From contig NZ_FNMZ01000003.1 in NCBI RefSeq assembly GCF_900106695.1, forward strand, positions 186,001-250,000: 64,000 bases of DNA, written 5' to 3'. The stretch comes from Albimonas donghaensis (GTDB lineage Bacteria > Pseudomonadota > Alphaproteobacteria > Rhodobacterales > Rhodobacteraceae). Under the pieces are notes generated by a model that saw nothing but the letters and a program-made list of their open reading frames with translations, did not search any database and had not been told where the DNA came from. The position numbers were made by a program, and so were the translations under genes. Shown in pieces: positions 20,986 to 28,441 of this stretch (its first letter is position 1; every line of letters starts with the position of its first letter).

Positions 20986-21942
20986 TTACCAGAGCGCGAC
21001 CGGGTTGATCACCATCTGCACCGAGCCCTTCACCCGGGCCTGGCCCAGCACGAACATGAACTCGGTCACGCCGGCCTCGACCAGCGGGCCGGTATTCATG
21101 GTCTCGAGGATGTAGATGCCGTTGTCGCGCAGCAGAACCACGTGGGAATAGAACACCTTGGCGCCGGCCGGCGGCGGCACCACGTCGACGCCCCAGGTGT
21201 CGGCGCCCACCGCCATCACGTCGGCCTCGGCCAGCATCTCGGCCACGTCGGGCATGATGCCGGGCTCGCCCGCGCCCCATTCGGACGGCGCGCTCTCCAG
21301 CTTGGCGTCGGTCCAGCCGGTGTGGAACAGGACCACGTCGCCCTTCTTCACCTCGATCGACTGCGCTTCCATCGCCGCCTTCACGTCCTCGGCGTTGATG
21401 ACGTGACCGGCTTCGAGGAATTCCTTCCCGAAGTGCTTGGCCATGTCGATGACCACGCCCCGGCCCACAAGCGGCGGCACGTTGTGCACGCCGAGCCTGG
21501 TCAGCCCGCCGATCTGCGAGATCTCCTTGGCGTCGTTGCAGTTGTAATAGCGCCCGTCATCGCCGAGATGCCCCAGCCCGTCGATCTGGGAGCCGATGCC
21601 GAACCACATCTGGATGATGTCGTCATTGTAGACGCCGCCGCCGCCGTAGCCCAGCGGATCGGTCCCGCCGGTCTGGCCGGGCTGCACCACCTGCATGGAC
21701 AGCGAGCGCGGCGCGAAGGCCGGCGTGTCGCGGCTGATGGTGATGCCCAGCGGCGCGCTCATGCCCTTCTTGACCAGCTTGGAGGCCATCAGCACCTGCT
21801 CGGGCGTCACAAGGTTGGCGGAGCCGATCTCGTCGTCGGCGCCCCATTTGGAAGGGGCGCAGTCCTGGGCGACGGCGGAGCCTGCGAAGGCCAGCGCAGC
21901 GATCGCGGCGAACGCAATCCGGGCGTGGGTTTTCAGCGACAT
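20986..21942 (-). CDS. Secreted cyclase/kynurenine-formamidase-like family protein
   Basis: 318 residues from the ATG giving MSLKTHARIAF, which has a perfect GGAGG site. A signal peptide spans residues 1-23 (cleavage after AVA). The mature part is the cyclase family fold (PF04199): DDEIGSANLVTPEQV, GISISRDTPAF-like strands, QMWFGIGSQIDGLGHLG, VGRGVVIDMAKHFG, VKKGDVVLFHTGW and GADTWGVDVVPPP. Classical members have HxGTHxDxPxH for metal binding; here the segment reads GIGSQIDGLGH, so only part of that site is present. Substrate unknown. It is divergent from the LpxR-like gene. Confidence 0.82.
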   Translation of the reverse strand: MSLKTHARIAFAAIAALAFAGSAVAQDCAPSKWGADDEIGSANLVTPEQVLMASKLVKKGMSAPLGITISRDTPAFAPRSLSMQVVQPGQTGGTDPLGYGGGGVYNDDIIQMWFGIGSQIDGLGHLGDDGRYYNCNDAKEISQIGGLTRLGVHNVPPLVGRGVVIDMAKHFGKEFLEAGHVINAEDVKAAMEAQSIEVKKGDVVLFHTGWTDAKLESAPSEWGAGEPGIMPDVAEMLAEADVMAVGADTWGVDVVPPPAGAKVFYSHVVLLRDNGIYILETMNTGPLVEAGVTEFMFVLGQARVKGSVQMVINPVALW

Positions 21943-22005
21943 CGAGTTTTTCCTCCCTGCGACGGGCTGCTCTTGCAACGGCGCCCGATCTGCTTCGGAG
22001 CCGGC

Positions 22006-22033
22006 AGCTTACGTCACGTTCCCCTGTTATCAA
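22006..22033 (-). promoter_or_regulatory. Candidate promoter of the cyclase-family gene
   Basis: On the minus strand TTGATA, 16 bases, TAAGCT, about 65 bases upstream of the ATG. The -35 is a 5/6 match and the -10 is weak. Confidence 0.3.
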
Positions 22034-22167
22034 GGAAGAATTGGCGTTGGCCGCCGTTGCCCGGAAGCGGCGGCGGCCTATGCTTGCGCGGGGCGAACCG
22101 GGGTCCACGCCCCCGCGGCCGGCCGGGAACGCGACCGTCCCGCCTCTTTCAGCCAGGAGCTCAGAAC

Positions 22168-23274
22168 GTGTCTTCCAGACGCAGCGACGCCCACAGACCG
22201 TTCGCGGCCGGGGGCGCCTCCATGCGCGTCGCCGCCATCGTCGTCGGCCTCGGCGCCTTCGGGCCGGCCCAGGCCCAGGACGCCGTCCGCTCCCCCGTCG
22301 CCGGCGCCCCGACGCAGGAGCCCGCCGCGCCCGAGGCCGGCCCCGACGCCGACGCCCGCGGCACCTGGTCGGTGACCTTCGAGAACGACATCTTCGGCGA
22401 CGAGGACCGCGACTACACCAACGGCGTGCGGCTGGACTACGTGACCCCGCGCAACAATCTCAGCGCCGCGGGGCGGCTGGCGAAACGGGGGCTCTACGGC
22501 TGGTTCTCCGACGCCTCGGACTGGTACGGGCTCTACACGCTGGGGCAGAACATCTACACGCCCTCCGACATCTCGCTGAAGACCCCGCCGAAGACCGACC
22601 GGCCCTATGCGGGATTCCTTTATGTCGGGGCCGGAGTGGCGGCGGATCGGGGCGACCGGCTGGACACGCTGTCGGTGGAGATCGGGATCGTCGGCCCGTC
22701 CTCGCTGGCCGAGGAATCCCAGACCATCGTCCACGAGCTCATCGGCGCGCAGGAGCCGCGGGGCTGGCACAACCAGCTCGACGACGAGCTCGGCCTGCGG
22801 CTGCTCTATGAGCGGAAGTGGAAGTTCTCGGCCGACGTGCCGGTTCCGGCGCTGGACCTGTCGGTGGACTGGGCGCCCAACGTGACGGTGGCGCTGGGCA
22901 ACGTCGACACCTCGCTGGCGATCGGCGGGGTGGCGCGGCTGGGGCAGGACCTGGCGGACGATTACGGCCCGCCGCGGGTGCGGCCCGCGGTGGCCTCGCC
23001 GGGCTTCTTCCGCAACGAGGACGACTTCTCCTGGTATGTCTTCGCGGGGGCGGAGGGCCGGCTGGTCGGGCGCAACATCTTCATCGAGGGCAACACCTTC
23101 GGCGGCGTCGACGGGGTCGAGCCCAACCGCTTCGTCGCCGACATCCAGGCCGGGATCGCGGTGCAGCTGGGGCGGGTGGAGCTGAGCTACACCCAGGTTC
23201 TGCGCACCGAGGAATATGCGGGGCAGGACGGCATGTCCCTGTTCGGCTCGGTCAACCTGCGCACCCGCTTCTGA
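22168..23274 (+). CDS. LpxR-like (DUF2219) outer-membrane lipid A deacylase family protein
   Basis: 368 residues from a GTG with an AGGAG site eight bases upstream; an internal ATG at 22222 would give a shorter signal peptide. The signal peptide ends FGPAQAQ. The mature protein starts with WSVTFENDIFGDEDRDYTNGVRLDYV, the diagnostic N-terminal motif of LpxR/DUF2219, whose Asn, Asp and YTNG residues are conserved. Alternating beta strands and a terminal aromatic (NLRTRF) fit an outer-membrane barrel. LpxR removes the 3'-acyloxyacyl group of lipid A; in this family many members are untested, so that activity is inferred. Confidence 0.85.
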   Translation: MSSRRSDAHRPFAAGGASMRVAAIVVGLGAFGPAQAQDAVRSPVAGAPTQEPAAPEAGPDADARGTWSVTFENDIFGDEDRDYTNGVRLDYVTPRNNLSAAGRLAKRGLYGWFSDASDWYGLYTLGQNIYTPSDISLKTPPKTDRPYAGFLYVGAGVAADRGDRLDTLSVEIGIVGPSSLAEESQTIVHELIGAQEPRGWHNQLDDELGLRLLYERKWKFSADVPVPALDLSVDWAPNVTVALGNVDTSLAIGGVARLGQDLADDYGPPRVRPAVASPGFFRNEDDFSWYVFAGAEGRLVGRNIFIEGNTFGGVDGVEPNRFVADIQAGIAVQLGRVELSYTQVLRTEEYAGQDGMSLFGSVNLRTRF

Positions 23275-23367
23275 ACGCCCCGCGGCGCGGCGCGGCGTCC
23301 GGTTGCGTCGCGCGGGGCCGGGCCTAATCTGCCGGGCAAATCAAAGCACAGGTTCAGGGAGCCCCGC

Positions 23368-24408
23368 ATGACCGCCTCAAAGACCAATCCCGGCTACTTC
23401 TTCGAGGACTTCAAGGTCGGCCAGACCCTGCGTCACGCCACGCCGCGCACCCTGACCGAGGGCGACCGCGCGCTCTACACCGCGCTTTACCCGACCCGGT
23501 TCGCCCTGCCCTCCTCGGACGAATTCGCCCGCGCCTCGGGTCTGCCGCGCAGCCCGCTGGAGGACCTGATCGGCTTCCACGTGGCCTTCGGCAAGACCGT
23601 GCCCGACATCTCGCTGAACGCGGTGGCGAATCTCGGTTACGCCGAGTGCCGGTTTCTCAAGCCGCTCTATCCCGGCGACACGCTGACCACGCAGACCGAG
23701 ATCATCGGGCTCAAGCAGAACTCCAACGGCAAGTCCGGGGTGGTCTGGGTGCGCTCGGCGGCGACCACCGCCGACGGGGCCAAGGCGCTGGAATGGGTGC
23801 GCTGGGTGATGGTGCGCAAGAACGACGTCGACGCCCCCGCGCCGGAGCCGGTGGTCCCCGAGCTGGCCAAGGCCGTGAAGGCGGAGGACCTGGCGATCCC
23901 GGAGGGGCTGGATTTCACCGGCTACGACTTCGACCTCGCCGGGGAGACGCACCGCTGGGGCGACTACGAGATCGGCGAGCGCATCGACCACGTCGACGGC
24001 TCGACCATCGAGGAGGCGGAGCACATGCTCGCCACCCGGCTCTGGCAGAACACCGCCAAGGTGCATTTCAACGCCCAGTTCCGCGAGGACGGGCGCCGGC
24101 TGATCTATGGCGGCCACGTCATCAGCCTGGCGCGGGCGCTGAGCTACAACGGCCTGGCCAACGCCCAGACCATCGTCGCGATCAACGGCGGGGCCCATGC
24201 CAATCCGTGCTTCGCGGGCGACACCGTCTATGCGTGGTCCGAGGTGCTGGACAAGGCCGAGACCCCGGCCCCCGGCGTCGGCGCGCTGCGGCTGCGGCTG
24301 GTGGCGGTGAAGAACGACGCGACGCCGGCGCCCCTGCGCGGCGAGGACGGCAAATACGCCGCCAACGTGCTGCTGGATCTCGATGTCTGGGCGCTGATCC
24401 CCACCTGA
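23368..24408 (+). CDS. mch: Mesaconyl-CoA hydratase (MaoC-type)
   Basis: Double-hotdog MaoC-like hydratase, 346 residues. It interconverts mesaconyl-CoA and beta-methylmalyl-CoA in the ethylmalonyl-CoA pathway of acetate assimilation. Length and sequence fit Rhodobacter Mch: GYFFEDFKVGQTLRHATPRTLTEGD at the N-terminus, a first hotdog to about residue 155, and a second (about 195-340) with WGDYEIGERIDHVDGSTIEEAEHM. The ATG has AGGGAGC upstream. In Rhodobacter the mch-mcl1 genes map close to sdh; here mch is 337 bases from sdhC but no mcl1 is present in the window. A hairpin terminator follows. Confidence 0.9.
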   Translation: MTASKTNPGYFFEDFKVGQTLRHATPRTLTEGDRALYTALYPTRFALPSSDEFARASGLPRSPLEDLIGFHVAFGKTVPDISLNAVANLGYAECRFLKPLYPGDTLTTQTEIIGLKQNSNGKSGVVWVRSAATTADGAKALEWVRWVMVRKNDVDAPAPEPVVPELAKAVKAEDLAIPEGLDFTGYDFDLAGETHRWGDYEIGERIDHVDGSTIEEAEHMLATRLWQNTAKVHFNAQFREDGRRLIYGGHVISLARALSYNGLANAQTIVAINGGAHANPCFAGDTVYAWSEVLDKAETPAPGVGALRLRLVAVKNDATPAPLRGEDGKYAANVLLDLDVWALIPT

Positions 24409-24440
24409 GGCCCGGCGCGGGTCCGGCGCTTCGACGATTC

Positions 24441-24471
24441 CCACGCCCGGCGCCCCCCGCGCCGGGCGTGG
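24441..24471 (+). terminator. Hairpin terminator after mch
   Basis: A perfect 13-bp stem (CCACGCCCGGCGC / GCGCCGGGCGTGG) with loop CCCCC, 33 bases after the mch stop. It separates mch from the sdh operon. No T-run follows. Confidence 0.6.
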
Positions 24472-24541
24472 CCGCATCCGGAGCGGGAGGCGGGCGAAAC
24501 GCTTCCGGCGCCGGAGCGGACGGAGCCGTTCGATTCCGCAT

Positions 24542-24575
24542 CGTGATCACAACCCGCGGGCCGTGATCACAAACC
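24542..24575. promoter_or_regulatory. Paired CGTGATCACAA sites upstream of sdhCDAB
   Basis: Two copies of CGTGATCACAA, the second with one extra A, start exactly 20 bases apart. Each contains the palindrome GTGATCAC. They lie about 170-205 bases upstream of sdhC. Two-turn spacing suggests a protein dimer pair on one DNA face; the factor is unknown. TGTGATCAC resembles CRP/FNR-like half-sites but does not match a full one. Confidence 0.4.
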
Positions 24576-24745
24576 GGGGCGAAATCCCCCCGTCGCCGCG
24601 ACGCGCCGACGCCTGCGGGCGCTTTTTCCGCACAGCGCGACGTCGCAACGCTTTTCGACCGCGGATCGACGCGCTATGAAAACCGCCAGCCAGGCTTGCG
24701 CGCACCCGATCGCGCGACCGCGCCGGAACAATGAGAGGGGTCGCA

Positions 24746-25126
24746 ATGGCCGACGTGAACCGGGGCAATCGCCCCCTGTCTCCCCATCTCAGCATCTATC
24801 GCCCCCAATGGACGTCCATCATGTCGATCGCGCACCGGATCACCGGCTGCGCGCTTTCGCTTGGCGCGATCCTGGTGGTGTGGTGGCTGCTGGCGGCGGC
24901 CTCGGGCCCCGATTACTTCGCCACCGCCGACGGGTTCCTGACCTCCTGGATCGGCAATCTGATCATGTTCGGATCGCTGTTCGCGCTGTGCTTCCATGCC
25001 TGCAACGGCGTGCGGCACCTGATCTGGGACCTAGGGCTGATGCTCGACCCCGACCAGGCGGAAGTGGCCGGCAAGATGACCCTGGTCATCGCCGCACTGC
25101 TGACCGTGCTGATCTGGATCCTCTGA
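24746..25126 (+). CDS. sdhC: Succinate dehydrogenase cytochrome b556 subunit
   Basis: Membrane anchor of complex II that binds heme b and ubiquinone. 126 residues from ATG (MADVNRGNRPLSPHLSIYRPQ) with GAGAGGGG upstream; an in-frame ATG 15 bases earlier overlaps that ribosome site and is rejected. The family signature SPHLSIYRPQ-x-SIMSIAHRITG and three helices (about residues 33-53, 68-90, 105-125) are present. The heme ligand is the His in FHACNGVRHLIWD. sdhD follows after 13 bases. Confidence 0.95.
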   Translation: MADVNRGNRPLSPHLSIYRPQWTSIMSIAHRITGCALSLGAILVVWWLLAAASGPDYFATADGFLTSWIGNLIMFGSLFALCFHACNGVRHLIWDLGLMLDPDQAEVAGKMTLVIAALLTVLIWIL

Positions 25127-25139
25127 GGGAGACGCGGAC

Positions 25140-25520
25140 ATGAGCTTCAAGACCGACAAGGGCCGCGTCATCGGACTGGGGTCCGCCAAGCACGGCACCG
25201 GACATTTCTGGGTGCAGCGCATCACCGCCGTGGCGCTGGTGCCGCTGTTCCTGCTGGCGATCCTGCCGCTGGACTGGTCGCTGGGCGCCTCCCACGCCGA
25301 CGTGATGGCCACCTATTCCAACCCGTTCAACGCGGTCATCCTGATCCTGTTCATCGCCGTCGCCTTCCGCCACCTGCAGCTCGGCCTTCAGGTGGTGATC
25401 GAGGACTACGTCCACGACAAGGCCGTGCGCACCGCCGCGCTGATCGCGAACATCGCGTTCTGCACCCTGTTCGGCCTGACCGGCGTTTTCGCCGTCGCCA
25501 AGATCGCCTTCGCGGGCTGA
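25140..25520 (+). CDS. sdhD: Succinate dehydrogenase hydrophobic membrane anchor subunit
   Basis: 126 residues, three transmembrane helices (about 28-46, 62-82, 98-120). It pairs with SdhC to anchor SdhAB and bind quinone. Landmarks are GLGSAKHGTGHFWVQRITAVALVPL at the N-terminus and the heme/quinone-side HLQLGLQVVIEDYVH. A GAGGGAG site precedes the ATG, 13 bases after sdhC. Confidence 0.94.
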   Translation: MSFKTDKGRVIGLGSAKHGTGHFWVQRITAVALVPLFLLAILPLDWSLGASHADVMATYSNPFNAVILILFIAVAFRHLQLGLQVVIEDYVHDKAVRTAALIANIAFCTLFGLTGVFAVAKIAFAG

Positions 25521-25580
25521 GCGCGCTCCCGCGCCGCCCGCCACGCGCGATCGCCGTCGCGCCAAAGCATGAGGACCGCC

Positions 25581-27389
25581 ATGGCCGCCTATGAATATGT
25601 GGATCACACCTACGACGTCGTCGTGGTCGGGGCCGGCGGCTCCGGCCTCCGGGCGACGCTGGGCATGGCAGAGCAGGGGCTCAAGACCGCCTGCGTGACC
25701 AAGGTGTTCCCCACCCGCTCCCACACCGTCGCAGCCCAGGGCGGCATCGCCGCGTCGCTGTCCAACATGGGCCCCGACAACTGGCAGTGGCACATGTACG
25801 ACACGGTGAAGGGCTCCGACTGGCTCGGCGACACCGACGCCATGGAATACCTGGCCCGCGAGGCCCCCAAGGCGGTCTACGAGCTGGAGCATTACGGCGT
25901 GCCGTTCAGCCGGACCGAAGAGGGCAAGATCTACCAGCGCCCCTTCGGCGGCCACACCACCGAGTTCGGCGAGGGCCCGCCCGTGCAGCGCACCTGCGCC
26001 GCGGCCGACCGCACCGGCCACGCCATCCTGCACACGCTCTACGGCCAGTCGCTCAAGCACAACGCCGAGTTCTACATCGAGTATTTCGCCACCGACCTCA
26101 TCATGTCGGATGACGGCCAGTGCACCGGCGTCATCGCCTGGAAGCTCGATGACGGCACCATGCACCGCTTCAACGCCAAGATGGTGGTGCTGGCGACCGG
26201 CGGCTACGGCCGCGCCTACTTCTCGGCCACCTCGGCCCATACCTGCACCGGCGACGGCGCCGGCATGGCGGCCCGCGCCGGCCTGCCCCTGCAGGACATG
26301 GAGTTCGTGCAGTTCCACCCGACCGGCATCTACGGCTCGGGCTGCCTGATCACCGAGGGCGCCCGCGGCGAGGGCGGCTACCTGACCAATTCCGAGGGCG
26401 AGCGCTTCATGGAGCGCTACGCCCCCACCTACAAGGACCTCGCCTCGCGCGATGTCGTCTCCCGCTGCATGACGCTGGAGATCCGCGAGGGCCGCGGCGT
26501 GGGGCCGGAGGGGGATCACATCCACCTTCACCTCAACCACCTGCCGCCCGAGACGCTGGCCCTGCGCCTGCCCGGCATTTCGGAATCCGCCCGCATCTTC
26601 GCCGGCGTGGACCTGACCAAGGACCCGATCCCGGTGCTGCCGACCGTGCACTACAACATGGGCGGCATCCCCACGAACTACTTCGGCGAAGTGCTGCGCG
26701 CCGACGCCGAGGGCAAGGATGAGATCGTCCCCGGCCTGATGGCGGTGGGCGAAGCCGGCTGCGCCTCGGTCCACGGCGCCAACCGGCTGGGCTCCAACTC
26801 GCTGATCGACCTCGTGGTCTTCGGCCGCGCCGCGGCGATCAAGGCGGGGACCATCGTCGACCCCAAGGCCCCGAACCCGCCGATGAACGAGGCTTCGGTC
26901 GAAAAGTCGATGGCGCGCTTCGACAAGCTGCGCAACGCCAACGGCGCCAAGCCGACCGCCGAGCTGCGGCTCGACATGCAGCGCGCCATGCAGTCCGACG
27001 CCGCGGTGTTCCGCACCGAGGAGACCCTCAAGGAGGGCTGCGTGAAGATGGCGGCGATCCGCAAGGAATTCGCCGACGTGAAGGTCTCGGACCGCAGCCT
27101 GGTGTGGAACTCCGACCTGATGGAGACGCTGGAGCTCGACAACCTGATGCCCAACGCGCTCGCCACCGTGGTCGGCGCCGAGGCCCGTCACGAGAGCCGC
27201 GGCGCCCATGCCCGCGAGGACTATCCCGACCGGGACGACAAGGAATGGCGCAAGCACACGCTGGCCTGGGTCTCGGACGAGGGCGACGTGAAGCTCGGCT
27301 ACCGCTCGGTGGTGCTGGACCCGCTGACCAAGCAGGACGCCGGCGGCATCGACATGAAGAAGATCGCGCCCAAGGCGCGCGTGTATTGA
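25581..27389 (+). CDS. sdhA: Succinate dehydrogenase flavoprotein subunit
   Basis: Catalytic subunit oxidising succinate to fumarate in the TCA cycle and respiratory complex II. 602 residues from ATG 25581, which has GAGGA five bases upstream; ATG 25569 lies before that site. FAD motif [20 protein letters not shown], covalent-FAD histidine in [10 protein letters not shown], substrate region [17 protein letters not shown], active-site THxNxR-like part MGGIPTN and the C-terminal R-rich region [17 protein letters not shown] are all present. Next to sdhD (60-base gap) and sdhB (24-base gap). Confidence 0.97.
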   Translation: MAAYEYVDHTYDVVVVGAGGSGLRATLGMAEQGLKTACVTKVFPTRSHTVAAQGGIAASLSNMGPDNWQWHMYDTVKGSDWLGDTDAMEYLAREAPKAVYELEHYGVPFSRTEEGKIYQRPFGGHTTEFGEGPPVQRTCAAADRTGHAILHTLYGQSLKHNAEFYIEYFATDLIMSDDGQCTGVIAWKLDDGTMHRFNAKMVVLATGGYGRAYFSATSAHTCTGDGAGMAARAGLPLQDMEFVQFHPTGIYGSGCLITEGARGEGGYLTNSEGERFMERYAPTYKDLASRDVVSRCMTLEIREGRGVGPEGDHIHLHLNHLPPETLALRLPGISESARIFAGVDLTKDPIPVLPTVHYNMGGIPTNYFGEVLRADAEGKDEIVPGLMAVGEAGCASVHGANRLGSNSLIDLVVFGRAAAIKAGTIVDPKAPNPPMNEASVEKSMARFDKLRNANGAKPTAELRLDMQRAMQSDAAVFRTEETLKEGCVKMAAIRKEFADVKVSDRSLVWNSDLMETLELDNLMPNALATVVGAEARHESRGAHAREDYPDRDDKEWRKHTLAWVSDEGDVKLGYRSVVLDPLTKQDAGGIDMKKIAPKARVY

Positions 27390-27413
27390 TCCGGACCCGG
27401 GAAGGAGCCAACC

Positions 27414-28193
27414 ATGGTTGAACTCGCGCTGCCCAAGAACTCCCGCGTTACGGTCGGCAAGACCTGGCCCAAGCCGGAGGGCGCCACGAACGTCCGTTCG
27501 TTCAAGATCTACCGCTGGAACCCCGATGACGGGGCCAACCCGCGGGTCGACACCTATTTCGTCGACATGGATACCTGCGGGCCGATGATCCTCGACGCGC
27601 TGATCAAGATCAAGAACGAGATCGATCCGACCCTGACCTTCCGTCGTTCCTGCCGGGAGGGCATCTGCGGCTCCTGCGCCATGAACATCGACGGGATCAA
27701 CACGCTGGCCTGCATCTACGGGCTGGACGAGGTCGACGGCGACGTGAAGATCTACCCGCTGCCGCACATGCCGGTGGTCAAGGACCTGATCCCCGACCTG
27801 ACGCATTTCTACGCGCAGCACGCGGCGGTCATGCCCTGGCTGGAGACCGCGACCACGGCGCCGGAGAAAGAGTGGAAGCAGTCGATCGACGACCGCAAGA
27901 AGCTCGACGGGCTCTATGAGTGCGTGATGTGCGCCTGCTGCTCCACCTCCTGCCCGAGCTACTGGTGGAACGGCGACCGCTACCTCGGCCCGGCCGCCTT
28001 GCTGCACGCCTATCGCTGGCTGATCGACAGCCGGGACGAGGCGACGCAGGACCGGCTGGACTTCCTCGAGGATCCGTTCCGCCTGTATCGCTGCCACACC
28101 ATCATGAACTGCGCCAAGACCTGCCCCAAGGGGCTGAACCCGGCGAAGTCGATCGCCGAGATCAAGAAGATGATGGTCGAACGCACCATGTGA
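27414..28193 (+). CDS. sdhB: Succinate dehydrogenase iron-sulfur subunit
   Basis: 259 residues carrying three Fe-S clusters that pass electrons from FAD to quinone. [2Fe-2S]: [12 protein letters not shown] plus a downstream Cys (TLACIYG). [4Fe-4S] and [3Fe-4S]: [16 protein letters not shown] and [17 protein letters not shown]. The ATG has GGAAGGAG upstream. It is the last gene of sdhCDAB and is followed by a terminator hairpin. Confidence 0.97.
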   Translation: MVELALPKNSRVTVGKTWPKPEGATNVRSFKIYRWNPDDGANPRVDTYFVDMDTCGPMILDALIKIKNEIDPTLTFRRSCREGICGSCAMNIDGINTLACIYGLDEVDGDVKIYPLPHMPVVKDLIPDLTHFYAQHAAVMPWLETATTAPEKEWKQSIDDRKKLDGLYECVMCACCSTSCPSYWWNGDRYLGPAALLHAYRWLIDSRDEATQDRLDFLEDPFRLYRCHTIMNCAKTCPKGLNPAKSIAEIKKMMVERTM

Positions 28194-28227
28194 TCCGCGG
28201 GGCCTCGCCCCCCCGGACGATGATCAG

Positions 28228-28254
28228 CCCCCGGCCGGAAACGGTCGGGGGTTT
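28228..28254 (+). terminator. Terminator of the sdhCDAB operon
   Basis: A 9-bp stem (CCCCCGGCC / GGTCGGGGG, one G-T pair), loop GGAAAC, then TTTCG, 34 bases after the sdhB stop. Confidence 0.7.
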
Positions 28255-28441
28255 CGCGTTGCGGGGACGGCAACGGGCGCCCATTCGCGGATGAAACTCC
28301 ACCGGCGGGCGAAAATCGTTCATCGGAGGACGTTTGTCACTTGTTCGGCGGCACGTGATCTGCATGCTTCGGAGCCAACGCATTCCGTAAGGGAAATACA
28401 TCCGGCGCGCCACGCCGGGCGACACTGGGGAGCCGCCGGCC

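Larger units (their letters stand above)
24409..24745. other. mch-sdhC intergenic region with terminator and paired palindromes
   Basis: 337 bases. From left: the mch terminator hairpin, a low-complexity GC stretch, two direct GTGATCAC-containing repeats 20 bases apart, another GC-rich stretch, and a short AT-richer segment (CTATGAAAA near 24673) close to sdhC that may carry the promoter. No open frame here looks coding. Confidence 0.6.

Noticed and set aside
25086-28097. 1003-codon minus-strand frame across sdhDAB
   Set aside because: Shadow frame; the plus strand encodes intact sdhD, sdhA and sdhB with cofactor motifs.
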